Assembly: GCF_009664365.1 (NCBI RefSeq)
Contig: NZ_CP044310.1
Span: forward strand, 2,801,001 to 2,865,000
Reading direction: 5' to 3'
Length of the DNA stretch: 64,000 bases
From: Paenibacillus xylanilyticus
GTDB lineage: Bacteria; Bacillota; Bacilli; Paenibacillales; Paenibacillaceae
The notes beneath the pieces are model-generated. The model made no database searches and had not been told where the DNA came from. It worked only from the letters and a program-made list of their open reading frames with translations. This document shows, piece by piece, positions 45,046 through 54,310 of the stretch. The position numbers and the translations under genes are program-made. How positions within the stretch are numbered: position 1 is the first letter of the stretch; every line of letters starts with the position of its first letter.

Positions 45046-46848
45046 ATGCGGAAGTGGCTGGGATGGATGATCCCCCACAAGCTCAAATACCGTTTGTTTG
45101 CAGGGTTCGCGCTTGTCATTCTGCTTCCATTCAGCATTCTCAATCTGTACAATTACGAAAAAATTGAATCGCTCGTGCAGCAGAAGATCAGTGAACAGAG
45201 TCACGAACAGCTGGATAACCTCCACCAGTCGCTGGAAGATCAGCTCAGTATCGCTTTCAAAACCTTGATCTTCCTGGAACAGGATTCCGAGGTTCGCCGT
45301 ATTCTGCAAAACCCTGGCGAGCACAACGTCCTGGATAACAAGGAGCGTATGGAGGACAAATTCAAGGGTTTGAATAACAGCTTTTTTCTCTACAATCCAT
45401 CCGTTTATTTTACACTGCTCGATGAAGACGGGAATATCTACACCTCATATCAGCCCAAGGTCCCGCTAGATTATGAAACTGTTGCCTCGGATCGTTCCTT
45501 TTTGGCCCTTCAGGACAGCGGAACCTCATATGTGTGGACATCGAATGATGAGAATTACGTATCTCGTGATGTGACCAGGAGCCCAACCCTGTTATCCTTG
45601 TACGCCAAACTGCGTGACCGGAATAACAATACATACGGACTGGCAAGAATCAGCATTGATTTCTCTTACTGGTTTCAGTCTGTATTGCAGAAGTCCGAGA
45701 GTGACCAGCTCTACTTTATCATGACGCGCCAGGGTGAAGTGATTGCTCGTTCCAACTCCGAATCTAAGCTGTCCGGTGAAGTTATTCGGGAGGTTTCCCG
45801 AGAGCCGAGTAATGGATACTGGACTGACAAATCCAGTGAGTCACTCATTAACTATAGTTATCTGCCTTCACTGGACTGGTATATGATAAACCGCATTCCC
45901 TTACAATTGTTGTTTGGTGAGATTGAAAGCCTCAAGAAGCATTATTTCGCAACGTTTTATGCCATTACGGCTCTTTTTATTGCTATTGCTTTCATGATTG
46001 CTTATACATTTACAAGGCCATTGTCCCGTCTACAGGTCAAGATGAAAGAAGCGGTTGGCAAGGATCTCCGCATTCGGCTGCCAGAGGAGAATCACAAGGG
46101 AGAGGTGCTGGATCTTACACGGACCTTCAATACGATGATGGTAGACATGAACCGACTGGTTCAACAGCTTCGTGCCGAAGAAAGGCAGAAGGATGCCGTG
46201 CATTTTCAGATGCTTCTGGCTCAGATGAATCCACATTTTCTGCTGAATACGCTCAATACACTGAAATGGATTGGACTGCGGAACGGGAATGAAGAAACGG
46301 TGGAAATATGCCTATCACTCGGTAAACTGCTGGAAACCAGTCTTAATTCAGATGTGGATCTCATTCTCCTTCGCGATGAAATGGATCTGACGCGAGCTTT
46401 TCTGTATATCCAGCAAGTCAGATATGGAAATGTGTTTGACATAGAGTTCAGTTATGACGAAGAGCTGCTGTATGCCCTGGTTCCCAAGCTCAGTCTGCAG
46501 CCCTTGATTGACAATGCGATTCGCCACGGGATTGGCAATATGACAGAGGGAGGGCGGATCCAGATCCGGATGTTTAGAAATGCAGCTGTGCCTGATCGGT
46601 TGACGCTGGAGGTTGAGGATAACGGGGTAGGGATGGATCATTCGAAGAATAACAGGGAGCAGGGTCGTCAGAGACCGAGTATTGGGCTGCAGAATATCAG
46701 GGAGCGACTAAGACTTCTGTTCAAGGACAAAGGTGAGCTCGAGGTGATCTCGTTGGAACAAGGCACATTGTGCCGGATTCATCTGCCTGTTTTGTTGTCC
46801 GAACCATATGCGAACCAAAACCTGGACAACAAGAATGACGAGGATTAA
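45046..46848 (+). CDS. YesM-type sensor histidine kinase
   Basis: 600 residues. Transmembrane segments at about 18-38 and 305-325 enclose an extracellular dCache-like sensor, followed by HAMP (about 328-380). The kinase core has the YesM form of the phosphorylation site, QMNPHFLLNTLNTLKWI with H397, and an ATPase domain with DNAIRHGI, EDNGVGMD and IGLQNIRERL. The response regulator follows after 18 bp and an ABC sugar importer after that. By family, it senses an external sugar and switches the importer on. Confidence 0.94.
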   Translation: MRKWLGWMIPHKLKYRLFAGFALVILLPFSILNLYNYEKIESLVQQKISEQSHEQLDNLHQSLEDQLSIAFKTLIFLEQDSEVRRILQNPGEHNVLDNKERMEDKFKGLNNSFFLYNPSVYFTLLDEDGNIYTSYQPKVPLDYETVASDRSFLALQDSGTSYVWTSNDENYVSRDVTRSPTLLSLYAKLRDRNNNTYGLARISIDFSYWFQSVLQKSESDQLYFIMTRQGEVIARSNSESKLSGEVIREVSREPSNGYWTDKSSESLINYSYLPSLDWYMINRIPLQLLFGEIESLKKHYFATFYAITALFIAIAFMIAYTFTRPLSRLQVKMKEAVGKDLRIRLPEENHKGEVLDLTRTFNTMMVDMNRLVQQLRAEERQKDAVHFQMLLAQMNPHFLLNTLNTLKWIGLRNGNEETVEICLSLGKLLETSLNSDVDLILLRDEMDLTRAFLYIQQVRYGNVFDIEFSYDEELLYALVPKLSLQPLIDNAIRHGIGNMTEGGRIQIRMFRNAAVPDRLTLEVEDNGVGMDHSKNNREQGRQRPSIGLQNIRERLRLLFKDKGELEVISLEQGTLCRIHLPVLLSEPYANQNLDNKNDED

Positions 46849-46866
46849 CGGAATGGAGGGACTACG

Positions 46867-47628
46867 ATGTGGAAAGTATTACTGGTGGAAGATGAGACAT
46901 TCGTCCGGGAGTCCGTGAAGGAGATCATTCGTTGGGAGGACATGGGGTTCACGCTAGCAGGAGAAGCAAGCAATGGATTGGAAGCGTTACCAATGATTAA
47001 GCAGGATCCTCCGGATCTTGTTCTGTGTGACATTGTCATGCCGCAGATGGACGGATTAATGCTACTTCAGGAAACAAGGAAGGCTGGCATCCAATCCAAA
47101 TTTGTCATGCTGACATGTATGGGTGATTTTGAATCCATGCGGCAGGCGATGGAATACGGAGCTTCCAATTACATTCTGAAGTTGTCGATGAGTGTGAAGG
47201 ACTTGCGGGAGACCCTTGTTAAGGTGAGCAAGGAATTATCGAATAACGGGGTGCAAGTGCAACCAGAACGCGCCATTCGTCCTGCGTCCACAGCGACCAA
47301 GGAGAAAATCACACATCCGGAAGTGAATAAGATCATCCAATACATTGAACAGCATTATGATCAGGATATTACACTGAAGTTCCTCGCACGTTATGTCATG
47401 ATGGGGGAAAACTATGTGAGTGCCCTGTTTAAAAAGAAGACCGGGGAGACGCTGATTCATTATTTGCATCGAACACGCATTAACAAAGCGATCGAATACC
47501 TGACGGATACCGATTGGCCTGTGAACCAGATTGGCCACCAGGTCGGTTTTATGAACGATAATTATTTTATCAAAATCTTCAAACGTATGACGGGTACAAC
47601 CCCGAGTCAGTATCGTCATCAGAAATAG
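46867..47628 (+). CDS. YesN-type AraC family response regulator
   Basis: 253 residues. Receiver domain (about 1-120) with LLVEDETFVRES and phosphoacceptor D55 in LVLCDIVMPQMDG. Two AraC helix-turn-helix motifs (about 155-253) with LKFLARYVMMGENYVSALFKKKTGE and INQIG-like segment QIGHQVGFMNDNYFIKIFKRMTG. The central dimerisation region is shorter than in many YesN proteins, about 30 residues. Partner of the kinase just upstream; probably activates the importer gene that follows. Confidence 0.94.
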   Translation: MWKVLLVEDETFVRESVKEIIRWEDMGFTLAGEASNGLEALPMIKQDPPDLVLCDIVMPQMDGLMLLQETRKAGIQSKFVMLTCMGDFESMRQAMEYGASNYILKLSMSVKDLRETLVKVSKELSNNGVQVQPERAIRPASTATKEKITHPEVNKIIQYIEQHYDQDITLKFLARYVMMGENYVSALFKKKTGETLIHYLHRTRINKAIEYLTDTDWPVNQIGHQVGFMNDNYFIKIFKRMTGTTPSQYRHQK

Positions 47629-47651
47629 AACAAAATGACTTGATTGAGGGA

Positions 47652-47665
47652 TGATAACGGTTTCA
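47652..47665 (+). promoter_or_regulatory. cre-like box before the ABC importer
   Basis: TGATAACGGTTTCA fits the cre consensus at 13 of 14 positions, 114 bp before the binding-protein start. Confidence 0.5.
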
Positions 47666-47778
47666 AATGTGTATTTCTGTTCCATGGCAATCATGATTCT
47701 GTTACTTACGACCATTCTCACTCATTTGCTATCCTTAAGTTGCAAACTTCAATCCAGAATTTACGAGGGGGTCGTCTC

Positions 47779-49095
47779 TTGGTGAGAAAAAAAGGCTTGG
47801 TAGCACGAATGGTATCACTTGTCCTTGTTGTGGGCATGATCGCAGGTTGTTCCAATGATTCAGGTTCCAATGCTCAGACCAGTGCGTCTGGCAATTCGGG
47901 TGATACAGTCAAATTGAAAATGTGGGGAGGCGTGCCGCCTGAAGCGGGGCCGCAGACAGTCATCGATGTGTGGAACAAGGAGCATCCCGAAACACAGATT
48001 GAATATGTGCGTTATGTGAATGATGACGAAGGCAATCTTAAATTGGATACCGCCATCATGACAGGTCAGGATGTGGATTTATTTGTGAACTATACGATTT
48101 CCCATACGGCCAAGAGGGTCGCATCCGGTGCTGCGGCTGATCTGAGTTCCTTCACCGACTACAACATCGACGAGAAAATGGGTCCTGATGCGGAGGGCTG
48201 GAAAATTGACGGAAAGTATTATGGTGTCCCTACTACGAAGAGCACTTACTTCGTGGCACTTAACAAGGAAGCACTCGATGCGGCCAATCTGCCTGTTCCG
48301 AAGGACTGGACCTGGGATGAGATGAGAGAATATGCGAAAAAGCTAAAAAAGGATAGTGGACATGGGTTCATTCAAAACACTGAACCGTTCGTTGATTCGA
48401 TGGATTCCGTCCTGTCACAGGAAGGGTACACCAAGGCAGACGGAACATCCAACCTGGATCATCCCATGGTGAGAAAGTGGTTGGAAACCCTGAATGCCAT
48501 GATGGCTGAGGATAAGACAACGCCGCCGCTTGGTGAGCAGCTGACGTCGAAAATGCCTGTGGAGCAGATGTTTCTGAGCGGGGAAGTCCCTATGCTTAAC
48601 ATTGGCGCATGGCTTCTCCGCAGCTCGAACAATTTTACCGATTACCCGCGGGATTTCACCATCGCCTTTGCACCGGTACCACGCTTGTCTGAAGATAAGG
48701 AAGGTTATGTTATGCGTGGTGGACTGGGAGATTACATCTCCATTAATGCCAAGTCGAAACATCAGGAGGCAGCCTGGGAATTTCTGAAGTGGTATGCGGA
48801 TGGTGGCATGGCCCCAATGGCTGAGGGAGGACGATTCCCGGCTTCCAAGGATGCAGATCAGGATAAGGCGCTGGAGAGCATGCTTGGGGATAAAAAAGAT
48901 ACGTATGATCTGGAGTCACTCATGTATGTCATGTTTGATTATCAAACGCCAACCTATGTCCGAACTGTGCCTCAGGAAGTGATGGATTTGCGAGCGCAGG
49001 AGTACGAAAAGTATTTTCTGGGCGTACAGGATCTGGATACAACGATCTCCGCAATGGTCTCCAGACATAATGATTATCTCAAGACGGCCAAATAA
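47779..49095 (+). CDS. ABC importer sugar-binding lipoprotein
   Basis: 438 residues. The signal peptide with lipobox GMIAGC (lipidated C24) is followed by a type 1 extracellular solute-binding domain with VKLKMWGGVPPEAGPQTVID and VPTTKSTYFVALNKEALDAANL. I start at TTG 47779, 6 nt after GAGGGGG; the next codon GTG is equally possible. The frame runs further upstream without a binding site. It delivers a saccharide to the two permeases downstream. The sugar is not identifiable; neighbours suggest a plant-derived oligosaccharide. Confidence 0.93.
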   Translation: MVRKKGLVARMVSLVLVVGMIAGCSNDSGSNAQTSASGNSGDTVKLKMWGGVPPEAGPQTVIDVWNKEHPETQIEYVRYVNDDEGNLKLDTAIMTGQDVDLFVNYTISHTAKRVASGAAADLSSFTDYNIDEKMGPDAEGWKIDGKYYGVPTTKSTYFVALNKEALDAANLPVPKDWTWDEMREYAKKLKKDSGHGFIQNTEPFVDSMDSVLSQEGYTKADGTSNLDHPMVRKWLETLNAMMAEDKTTPPLGEQLTSKMPVEQMFLSGEVPMLNIGAWLLRSSNNFTDYPRDFTIAFAPVPRLSEDKEGYVMRGGLGDYISINAKSKHQEAAWEFLKWYADGGMAPMAEGGRFPASKDADQDKALESMLGDKKDTYDLESLMYVMFDYQTPTYVRTVPQEVMDLRAQEYEKYFLGVQDLDTTISAMVSRHNDYLKTAK

Positions 49096-49137
49096 AAAAA
49101 AGCAACATTATTTTTTGCAACAAAAGGGTTGATATAT

Positions 49138-49172
49138 GGAGACTGCCCCAGATTTATGGTGGCAGTCTCTTT
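49138..49172 (+). terminator. Hairpin between binding protein and permease genes
   Basis: GAGACTGCC / GGCAGTCTC stem, 13-nt loop, then TTTGTCTT. The weak T-run suggests partial termination or 3' end protection, which would give more binding protein than permease. The remaining bases to 49359 show no gene. Confidence 0.6.
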
Positions 49173-49359
49173 GTCTTGACAGCAGATGGATAGGCATTCG
49201 CAGCATAGAACAAATTGATGTTTTTGAAGGATTGGACCGCCTGTGGCAAAGCATTATTTGCATCATTCTGTTTTATGAACAAGGTGGATTTGTTACTTAT
49301 GGGAACATTGCCGGGTTGGTAGACTTGGGTTATCCCTGGAAGAAACGAGGCGAAAAACA

Positions 49360-50241
49360 ATGCATAACAACTGGATGAAAAGACAACGCATGCTGGGATA
49401 TATTTTTGTCGGTCCAAACATGCTGGGCGTTCTGCTTTTTTTCCTGATCCCGGCCATCTACTCTTTTGGTCTCATGTTCACGGATTACAAATTTATGAAC
49501 CCGGATATGACGTTTATAGGTTTGGACAATATCAAGCGACTGATGAAAGATCCACTGTTCTTTCTATCCTTGCGTAATACCCTGATATTTTTGCTCGCTG
49601 TGCCTGTCTCAATCGTGCTTGGTTTTATAGTAGCCGTTATCCTGAATCAAAAGATCTATCTGAAAAAGCTGCTGCGCGGGTTGTATTTTATGCCTTATAT
49701 TACGAGCGGAGTGGCCGTGGCATTTGTCTGGATGCTGCTGTTTCAGCCAAATCAGGGCCCGATCAACGGTTTCTTGCGCAGTATTGGCGTAGATAACCCG
49801 CCGGGATGGCTTTCCACGACAACCTCTTCCATGTACGCCATCGATATCATCTGGATCTGGTTTATGCTGGGCTACAATATGATCATTTACCTTGCTGCTT
49901 TACAGGAAGTGTCATCAGAGCTGCTGGAAGCAGCCAAGATCGATGGAGCCAGACCGCTTCAGATTTTGCGCAGAATCATATGGCCTCTGGTCAGTCCGAC
50001 CACATTTCTGCTGCTGATTACCGGACTGATCATGGCCATCAAAACGTTCGGAATTATCCAGGCCACGACGCAGGGGGGACCTGGTAATAGTACAACCATC
50101 CTGTCTCTGTATGTATACCAGAATGCGTTCCGTTATTACGATATGGGATACGCCGCTACGGTCTCCTGGGCACTGTTCGCCATTATTCTGCTGATTACTG
50201 TTCTTCAGTGGGTAGGGCAAAAACGCTGGGTCCATTATTAA
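49360..50241 (+). CDS. ABC sugar importer permease, MalF/UgpA-like
   Basis: 293 residues, six transmembrane helices. The EAA loop that contacts the ATPase is EAAKIDGARPLQILRRIIWP. Start ATG after GAGGCG. Forms a dimer with the next gene's product in the membrane. No importer ATPase is encoded in the window; Firmicute sugar importers often share one multi-purpose MsmX-type ATPase. Confidence 0.94.
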   Translation: MHNNWMKRQRMLGYIFVGPNMLGVLLFFLIPAIYSFGLMFTDYKFMNPDMTFIGLDNIKRLMKDPLFFLSLRNTLIFLLAVPVSIVLGFIVAVILNQKIYLKKLLRGLYFMPYITSGVAVAFVWMLLFQPNQGPINGFLRSIGVDNPPGWLSTTTSSMYAIDIIWIWFMLGYNMIIYLAALQEVSSELLEAAKIDGARPLQILRRIIWPLVSPTTFLLLITGLIMAIKTFGIIQATTQGGPGNSTTILSLYVYQNAFRYYDMGYAATVSWALFAIILLITVLQWVGQKRWVHY

Positions 50242-50263
50242 ATGATGAGGGGAGACCGAAGAA

Positions 50264-51109
50264 ATGGAAATCAAAAAACGCCTATCCATCCTGCAACCAA
50301 GCAGTTTGTTCATCACCATAATCATGTTGGCGCTGGCTGTAGTCATGATTATTCCTTTTCTATGGATGATCAGCACCTCGCTGAAGACACCTGCTGAAGT
50401 ATTTAAGTATCCGATTGAATGGATTCCATCCAATCTGACCTGGGAGCATCATCAAAAGGTATGGTCCGGCGCCAAAAGCTTCGGAACGTATTATTTGAAT
50501 TCACTCAAGATATCCATCATCGGCATGGTAGGGGCGACATTTCTTTCCGCTTTTGCCGCATACGGATTCGCCCGGATTGATTTCAAAGGTCGAAATACGC
50601 TGTTTCTGCTCTATCTGTCGATGATGATGATTCCGCCGCAAGTACTTTTCGTTCCGAAGTTCATCATGTTTGAGTGGGCGGGAATCTATAATACACATCT
50701 GGCATTGATTCTGCCTGGTTTGTTCACGATTTTCGGCGTGTTCATGCTGCGTCAATTCTTCCTGTCCATTCCGAATGAAATATCGGAGTCAGCCTTTATT
50801 GATGGGGCGGGACACTTCCGCATATTCTTTCGTCTGATTCTTCCGCTTGCCAAGCCGGCGCTTGCGACACTGGCCATTATAGACTTTTCCTGGCAGTGGA
50901 ACGACTATGAGAATGCACTTGTGTTTCTGATCGACGAGAATCTGTACACGGTACCTCTGGGATTGCAAAATTTCATATTGGAAAATACGGTGGATTATAA
51001 TGGCATGATGGCTGCTGCTTCAGCGGGGATTATTCCCATGATCATTGTATTTGCTATAGGGCAGCGTTACATCATTCAGGGGTTGACCAACTCTGCCGTG
51101 AAAGGGTGA
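50264..51109 (+). CDS. ABC sugar importer permease, MalG/UgpE-like
   Basis: 281 residues, six transmembrane helices, ATG after GAGGGGAGA. The EAA loop reads ESAFIDGAGHFRIFFRLILPLAKPA. It ends QGLTNSAVKG, the usual MalG-type tail. The gene overlaps the frame of the following oxidoreductase, showing tight operon structure. Confidence 0.94.
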   Translation: MEIKKRLSILQPSSLFITIIMLALAVVMIIPFLWMISTSLKTPAEVFKYPIEWIPSNLTWEHHQKVWSGAKSFGTYYLNSLKISIIGMVGATFLSAFAAYGFARIDFKGRNTLFLLYLSMMMIPPQVLFVPKFIMFEWAGIYNTHLALILPGLFTIFGVFMLRQFFLSIPNEISESAFIDGAGHFRIFFRLILPLAKPALATLAIIDFSWQWNDYENALVFLIDENLYTVPLGLQNFILENTVDYNGMMAAASAGIIPMIIVFAIGQRYIIQGLTNSAVKG

Positions 51110-51114
51110 TGAAC

Positions 51115-53370
51115 ATGAAAACGGAACAGATTACCAGTGACATAACGATTGTCGGGGCAGGGCTCTCGGGCATCTGTGCTGCCATCGCAGCCGCGAGACT
51201 GGGAAGTACGGTGTCCCTAATTAATAACCGGCCGGTGCTTGGCGGTAATTCAAGCAGTGAAGTAAGAGTGTGGGTTTGCGGAGCAACAGCACACGGAACG
51301 AATCGGTATGCCCGGGAGACGGGCATCATGGGCGAGCTGTTTCTGGAGAATCAGTACCGCAATCCGGAAGGCAATCCCTATTTATGGGACCTGGTTCTTA
51401 TGGAAGCCGTTCGAGCAGAAGAGCGGATCAGCCTGTTTCTGAATACGGATGTACACGAGGTGGAAGCAGAAGGAACGGAGGAAGACCGCCAGATTCGATC
51501 GGTGACGGGGTGGATGATGGGATCGGAACGACGCATTCGCTTTGAAAGTCCGGTTTTTCTTGATTGTTCAGGAGACGGCTTAGTCGGATTTCTGGCAGGA
51601 GCTCGCTATCGTCTGGGCCGGGAGGCGGCACATGAATATGGAGAAGAGTGGGCGCCTGAGACGGCTGATCAGATAACGCTGGGAAGTACGCTGCTATTTT
51701 ACACACAGGATGCCGGTAGACCTGTTCGTTTCGTGCCTCCGTCCTTTGCCAAAAACATTGAGGAAACGCCCATTCCAATCAAACGTGTCATTCGCAGTGG
51801 TGATTCGGGCTGTCACTATTGGTGGATCGAATGGGGTGGGGAGCTGGACACGGTTCACGAGAATGAACGGATTCGGGATGAGCTCTGGTCGGTCATTTAT
51901 GGCATTTGGGATTATATTAAAAATTCAGGGCAGTTTGATGCAGAAACGATGACACTGGAGTGGGTGGGTTCCATTCCGGGGAAAAGGGAATATAGACGTT
52001 TTGTGGGAGATTATGTACTCAACCAAAATGATATTCTTGCTCAGGAGCCATTTGCCGACCGGATTGCATTTGGCGGCTGGTCCATTGATCTGCATCCACC
52101 GCAGGGCATGTACGCCGAAGCCAGCGGTTCCAAGCATATGCATGCCGACGGCATCTATCATATTCCTTATCGTTCACTGTACTCAGCGAATGTGTCGAAC
52201 CTGCTCTTTGCGGGAAGAAATGTAAGTGCTTCACATGTGGCCTTCGGTACGACAAGAGTTATGGCTACCTGTGCAGTGATGGGTGAAGCAGCAGGAACGG
52301 CTGCTGCGCTCTGTGCAGCGAAAGGGGTATCGCCACAATTGATCCATAACCAGCATCTGGAGGAATTGCAGCAGACCCTGCTGCGACAGGATGCATCGGT
52401 CATCGGATTGCGAAATGAAGACAGGCAGGACCTTGCTCCAAAGGCTGTAGTCACTGCTTCAACAACGAGTAAGACCATTGCTATTGATCAACCGGCAGCG
52501 TCCTATCGTTTGGAGAGAGATATCGGAATTCTTTTTCCCGTTGATCCTTCGCTTCAGGGGATGGAGTTACTGATATCGGCAGAGGAAGACACAGAGCTGC
52601 AAGTAGAACTCTGGGATACAGGGCGGGAAGAGAACTACGTTCCAGCAAAACAGATTACCCAAGCGACCATTCGTGTAGCTAAGGGTGAAGAGCAATGGGT
52701 TCATGTCAGCATCCAATGGGAGCCTGCCCATTCGCAGAATGCATTTGTTGTTATCAAGCAGAATGACAGAATTAGACTCTATCAATCCAGTCAGCAAGTA
52801 ACGGGTGTGTTGGCCTTTGAGAAGGGTGCTGCCCCGCACGCGGTCGCTTCCCTTGAGGATCACGATGAGTCTCAGCCCGTTGTTGCCTGGAGCATGAAGG
52901 CGCTGAACCGCAAGCCATTTTGTTTTAAAATGACAGGAACGACGGATGCCTATCTGCCGGAAAAAGTAATCGATGGCTATAAACGCCCTTATGGCGGTCC
53001 TCATTCCTGGATGTCTCTTCCTCTGAATGAGAACGAGAACGGGGAAGCCTGGGTGGAGCTGGAATGGGAGCATGGGGTGTCCATCCGTGAGATTCTTCTG
53101 ACGTGGAATGATGATGTGAATGAAGATCTCATTAATTTGCATCATCACCGGACTCCGTTCGAGATCATTCCGGAGCTCGTAAAAGCGTACCGGATCGAGG
53201 CAGAGGTGGAAGGCAAATGGGTTCTGGTAGAATCCGTTAAGGACAATCGCAGGCGTACGAACCGTATTGCGTTGAAGCACTTTGTGCCAACAAGGAATTT
53301 ACGAATCATTATTGAGGAGACAAATGGGGCTTCCTGTGCCGAGCTGATTGAAGTCCGTGTATATTCCTAA
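51115..53370 (+). CDS. FAD-dependent oxidoreductase with discoidin-like C-terminal domain
   Basis: 751 residues from ATG 51115 (AAAGGG 8 nt upstream; ATG 51109 and GTG 51106 are also in frame). No signal peptide, so cytoplasmic. FAD-binding Rossmann motif IVGAGLSGICAAIAAARLG at the N-terminus, then RPVLGGNSSSEVRVW, DCSGDGLVGFLAGA and the closing NVSASHVAFGTTRVMATCAVMG, all of the FAD_oxidored type. The last 150 residues (KVIDGYKRPYGGPHSW ... LIEVRVYS) look like an F5/8-type C (discoidin) sugar-binding fold. Last gene after sensor, regulator and importer, so it probably oxidises the imported sugar or a derivative. Substrate unknown. Confidence 0.85.
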   Translation: MKTEQITSDITIVGAGLSGICAAIAAARLGSTVSLINNRPVLGGNSSSEVRVWVCGATAHGTNRYARETGIMGELFLENQYRNPEGNPYLWDLVLMEAVRAEERISLFLNTDVHEVEAEGTEEDRQIRSVTGWMMGSERRIRFESPVFLDCSGDGLVGFLAGARYRLGREAAHEYGEEWAPETADQITLGSTLLFYTQDAGRPVRFVPPSFAKNIEETPIPIKRVIRSGDSGCHYWWIEWGGELDTVHENERIRDELWSVIYGIWDYIKNSGQFDAETMTLEWVGSIPGKREYRRFVGDYVLNQNDILAQEPFADRIAFGGWSIDLHPPQGMYAEASGSKHMHADGIYHIPYRSLYSANVSNLLFAGRNVSASHVAFGTTRVMATCAVMGEAAGTAAALCAAKGVSPQLIHNQHLEELQQTLLRQDASVIGLRNEDRQDLAPKAVVTASTTSKTIAIDQPAASYRLERDIGILFPVDPSLQGMELLISAEEDTELQVELWDTGREENYVPAKQITQATIRVAKGEEQWVHVSIQWEPAHSQNAFVVIKQNDRIRLYQSSQQVTGVLAFEKGAAPHAVASLEDHDESQPVVAWSMKALNRKPFCFKMTGTTDAYLPEKVIDGYKRPYGGPHSWMSLPLNENENGEAWVELEWEHGVSIREILLTWNDDVNEDLINLHHHRTPFEIIPELVKAYRIEAEVEGKWVLVESVKDNRRRTNRIALKHFVPTRNLRIIIEETNGASCAELIEVRVYS

Positions 53371-53374
53371 AAAA

Positions 53375-53405
53375 GGCAGCGCCGTTGGCGCTGCCCTTTC
53401 ATTTT
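53375..53405 (+). terminator. Terminator of the importer-oxidoreductase operon
   Basis: GGCAGCGCC-GTT-GGCGCTGCC followed by CTTTCATTTT. Confidence 0.9.
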
Positions 53406-53518
53406 ATATTGGTCTTGAATTGAATGGGTTTAAGCAGATTCGCTAACTGGTCGTTAGAACTGGGGAGCAAGAATCACCTTCATGATTCAATTCATTAGCT
53501 ACGTTCCTGATTGAATTC

Positions 53519-53575
53519 AAAAAGTCGTGTCCTGCGCGGATGTAAGTACCTACATGCACGAAGAAAATACTTTTT
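53519..53575 (-). terminator. Possible bioY terminator
   Basis: AAAAAGT ... ACTTTTT with CGTG/CACG and GATGTA/TACATG inner parts. It lies 32 bp beyond the bioY stop. The stem is interrupted, so support is moderate. The remainder of 53406-53606 shows no gene. Confidence 0.4.
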
Positions 53576-53606
53576 AACTTGAACAACTTTTTATATTATG
53601 TGTTCC

Positions 53607-54197
53607 TTAGGATTCAGCCTTCACAATGGTCGAATTCAGATTACCTGTCAGTCGCTGCGGTGGAAATACCATACGAACTGGCGCGATAATGATCGCAGCA
53701 AAGATTGCTTTGATCAGATCTCCGATAATGTAAGGATAGAAACCTTGAATCATCGCTTCCGGAAGAGACATTTTATAGGCATAAGCCAGCCAAGGTACGC
53801 CCGAAACATAGATCAGCAGCGATCCGAACAGTTCAAACACGACAAATGCCAGTACATAACCGCCGATTCCTCTCAGCTTGATTCGAGCCAGCAGCAATCC
53901 AATGAGCAGGGCGGCGAAAGGCCACATGATGACGTATCCGCCGGTAGGACCGAGGAGTACGGCGAGGCCGCCGGCCCCGTGCAGAAGCGGAAAACCCAGA
54001 GCAGTCAAAATAACGACCAGAGCAATACTCAGAAAACCGTATAACGGGCCAAGTAAACCTCCTGCAAGCATGACGGCAAGCGTCTGCAGCGTAATAGGGA
54101 CGGGTGAGAAACCGATGGGAATACTTATGTAACCAAAAAGAACAAGTATAGCTGCCATGAGTGCACTGAATACAATACCCCGCAAAGATAACTTCAT
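53607..54197 (-). CDS. bioY: Biotin transporter substrate-binding subunit BioY
   Basis: 196 residues, six membrane helices. BioY motifs are SIPIGFSPVPITLQTLAVMLAG and HGAGGLAVLLGPTGGYVIMWP. It is the S component of an ECF-type vitamin importer and captures biotin. Start ATG after AAAGGATTG. The ATPase and T component genes are divergent on the other side of a BirA box, so this locus holds the entire importer. Confidence 0.96.
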   Translation of the reverse strand: MKLSLRGIVFSALMAAILVLFGYISIPIGFSPVPITLQTLAVMLAGGLLGPLYGFLSIALVVILTALGFPLLHGAGGLAVLLGPTGGYVIMWPFAALLIGLLLARIKLRGIGGYVLAFVVFELFGSLLIYVSGVPWLAYAYKMSLPEAMIQGFYPYIIGDLIKAIFAAIIIAPVRMVFPPQRLTGNLNSTIVKAES

Positions 54198-54230
54198 GAT
54201 TGAACAATCCTTTCGATTTTGGTAATCTTA

Positions 54231-54263
54231 TTGTTAACCAAAACAGGAAACGGTGGTTAACGA
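54231..54263. promoter_or_regulatory. BirA box (biotin operator)
   Basis: TTGTTAACC-N15-GGTTAACGA. This matches the Bacillus BirA operator, TTGTTAACC and GGTTAACAA with 15 bp between, at all but one position. It lies 34 bp before bioY and 48 bp before the ECF ATPase start, so biotin-loaded BirA could repress both directions. Confidence 0.88.
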
Positions 54264-54310
54264 TTTGGATCGTACCACAAAAGAAGCAAAAGGGAAAGGA
54301 CCAAATTTCG

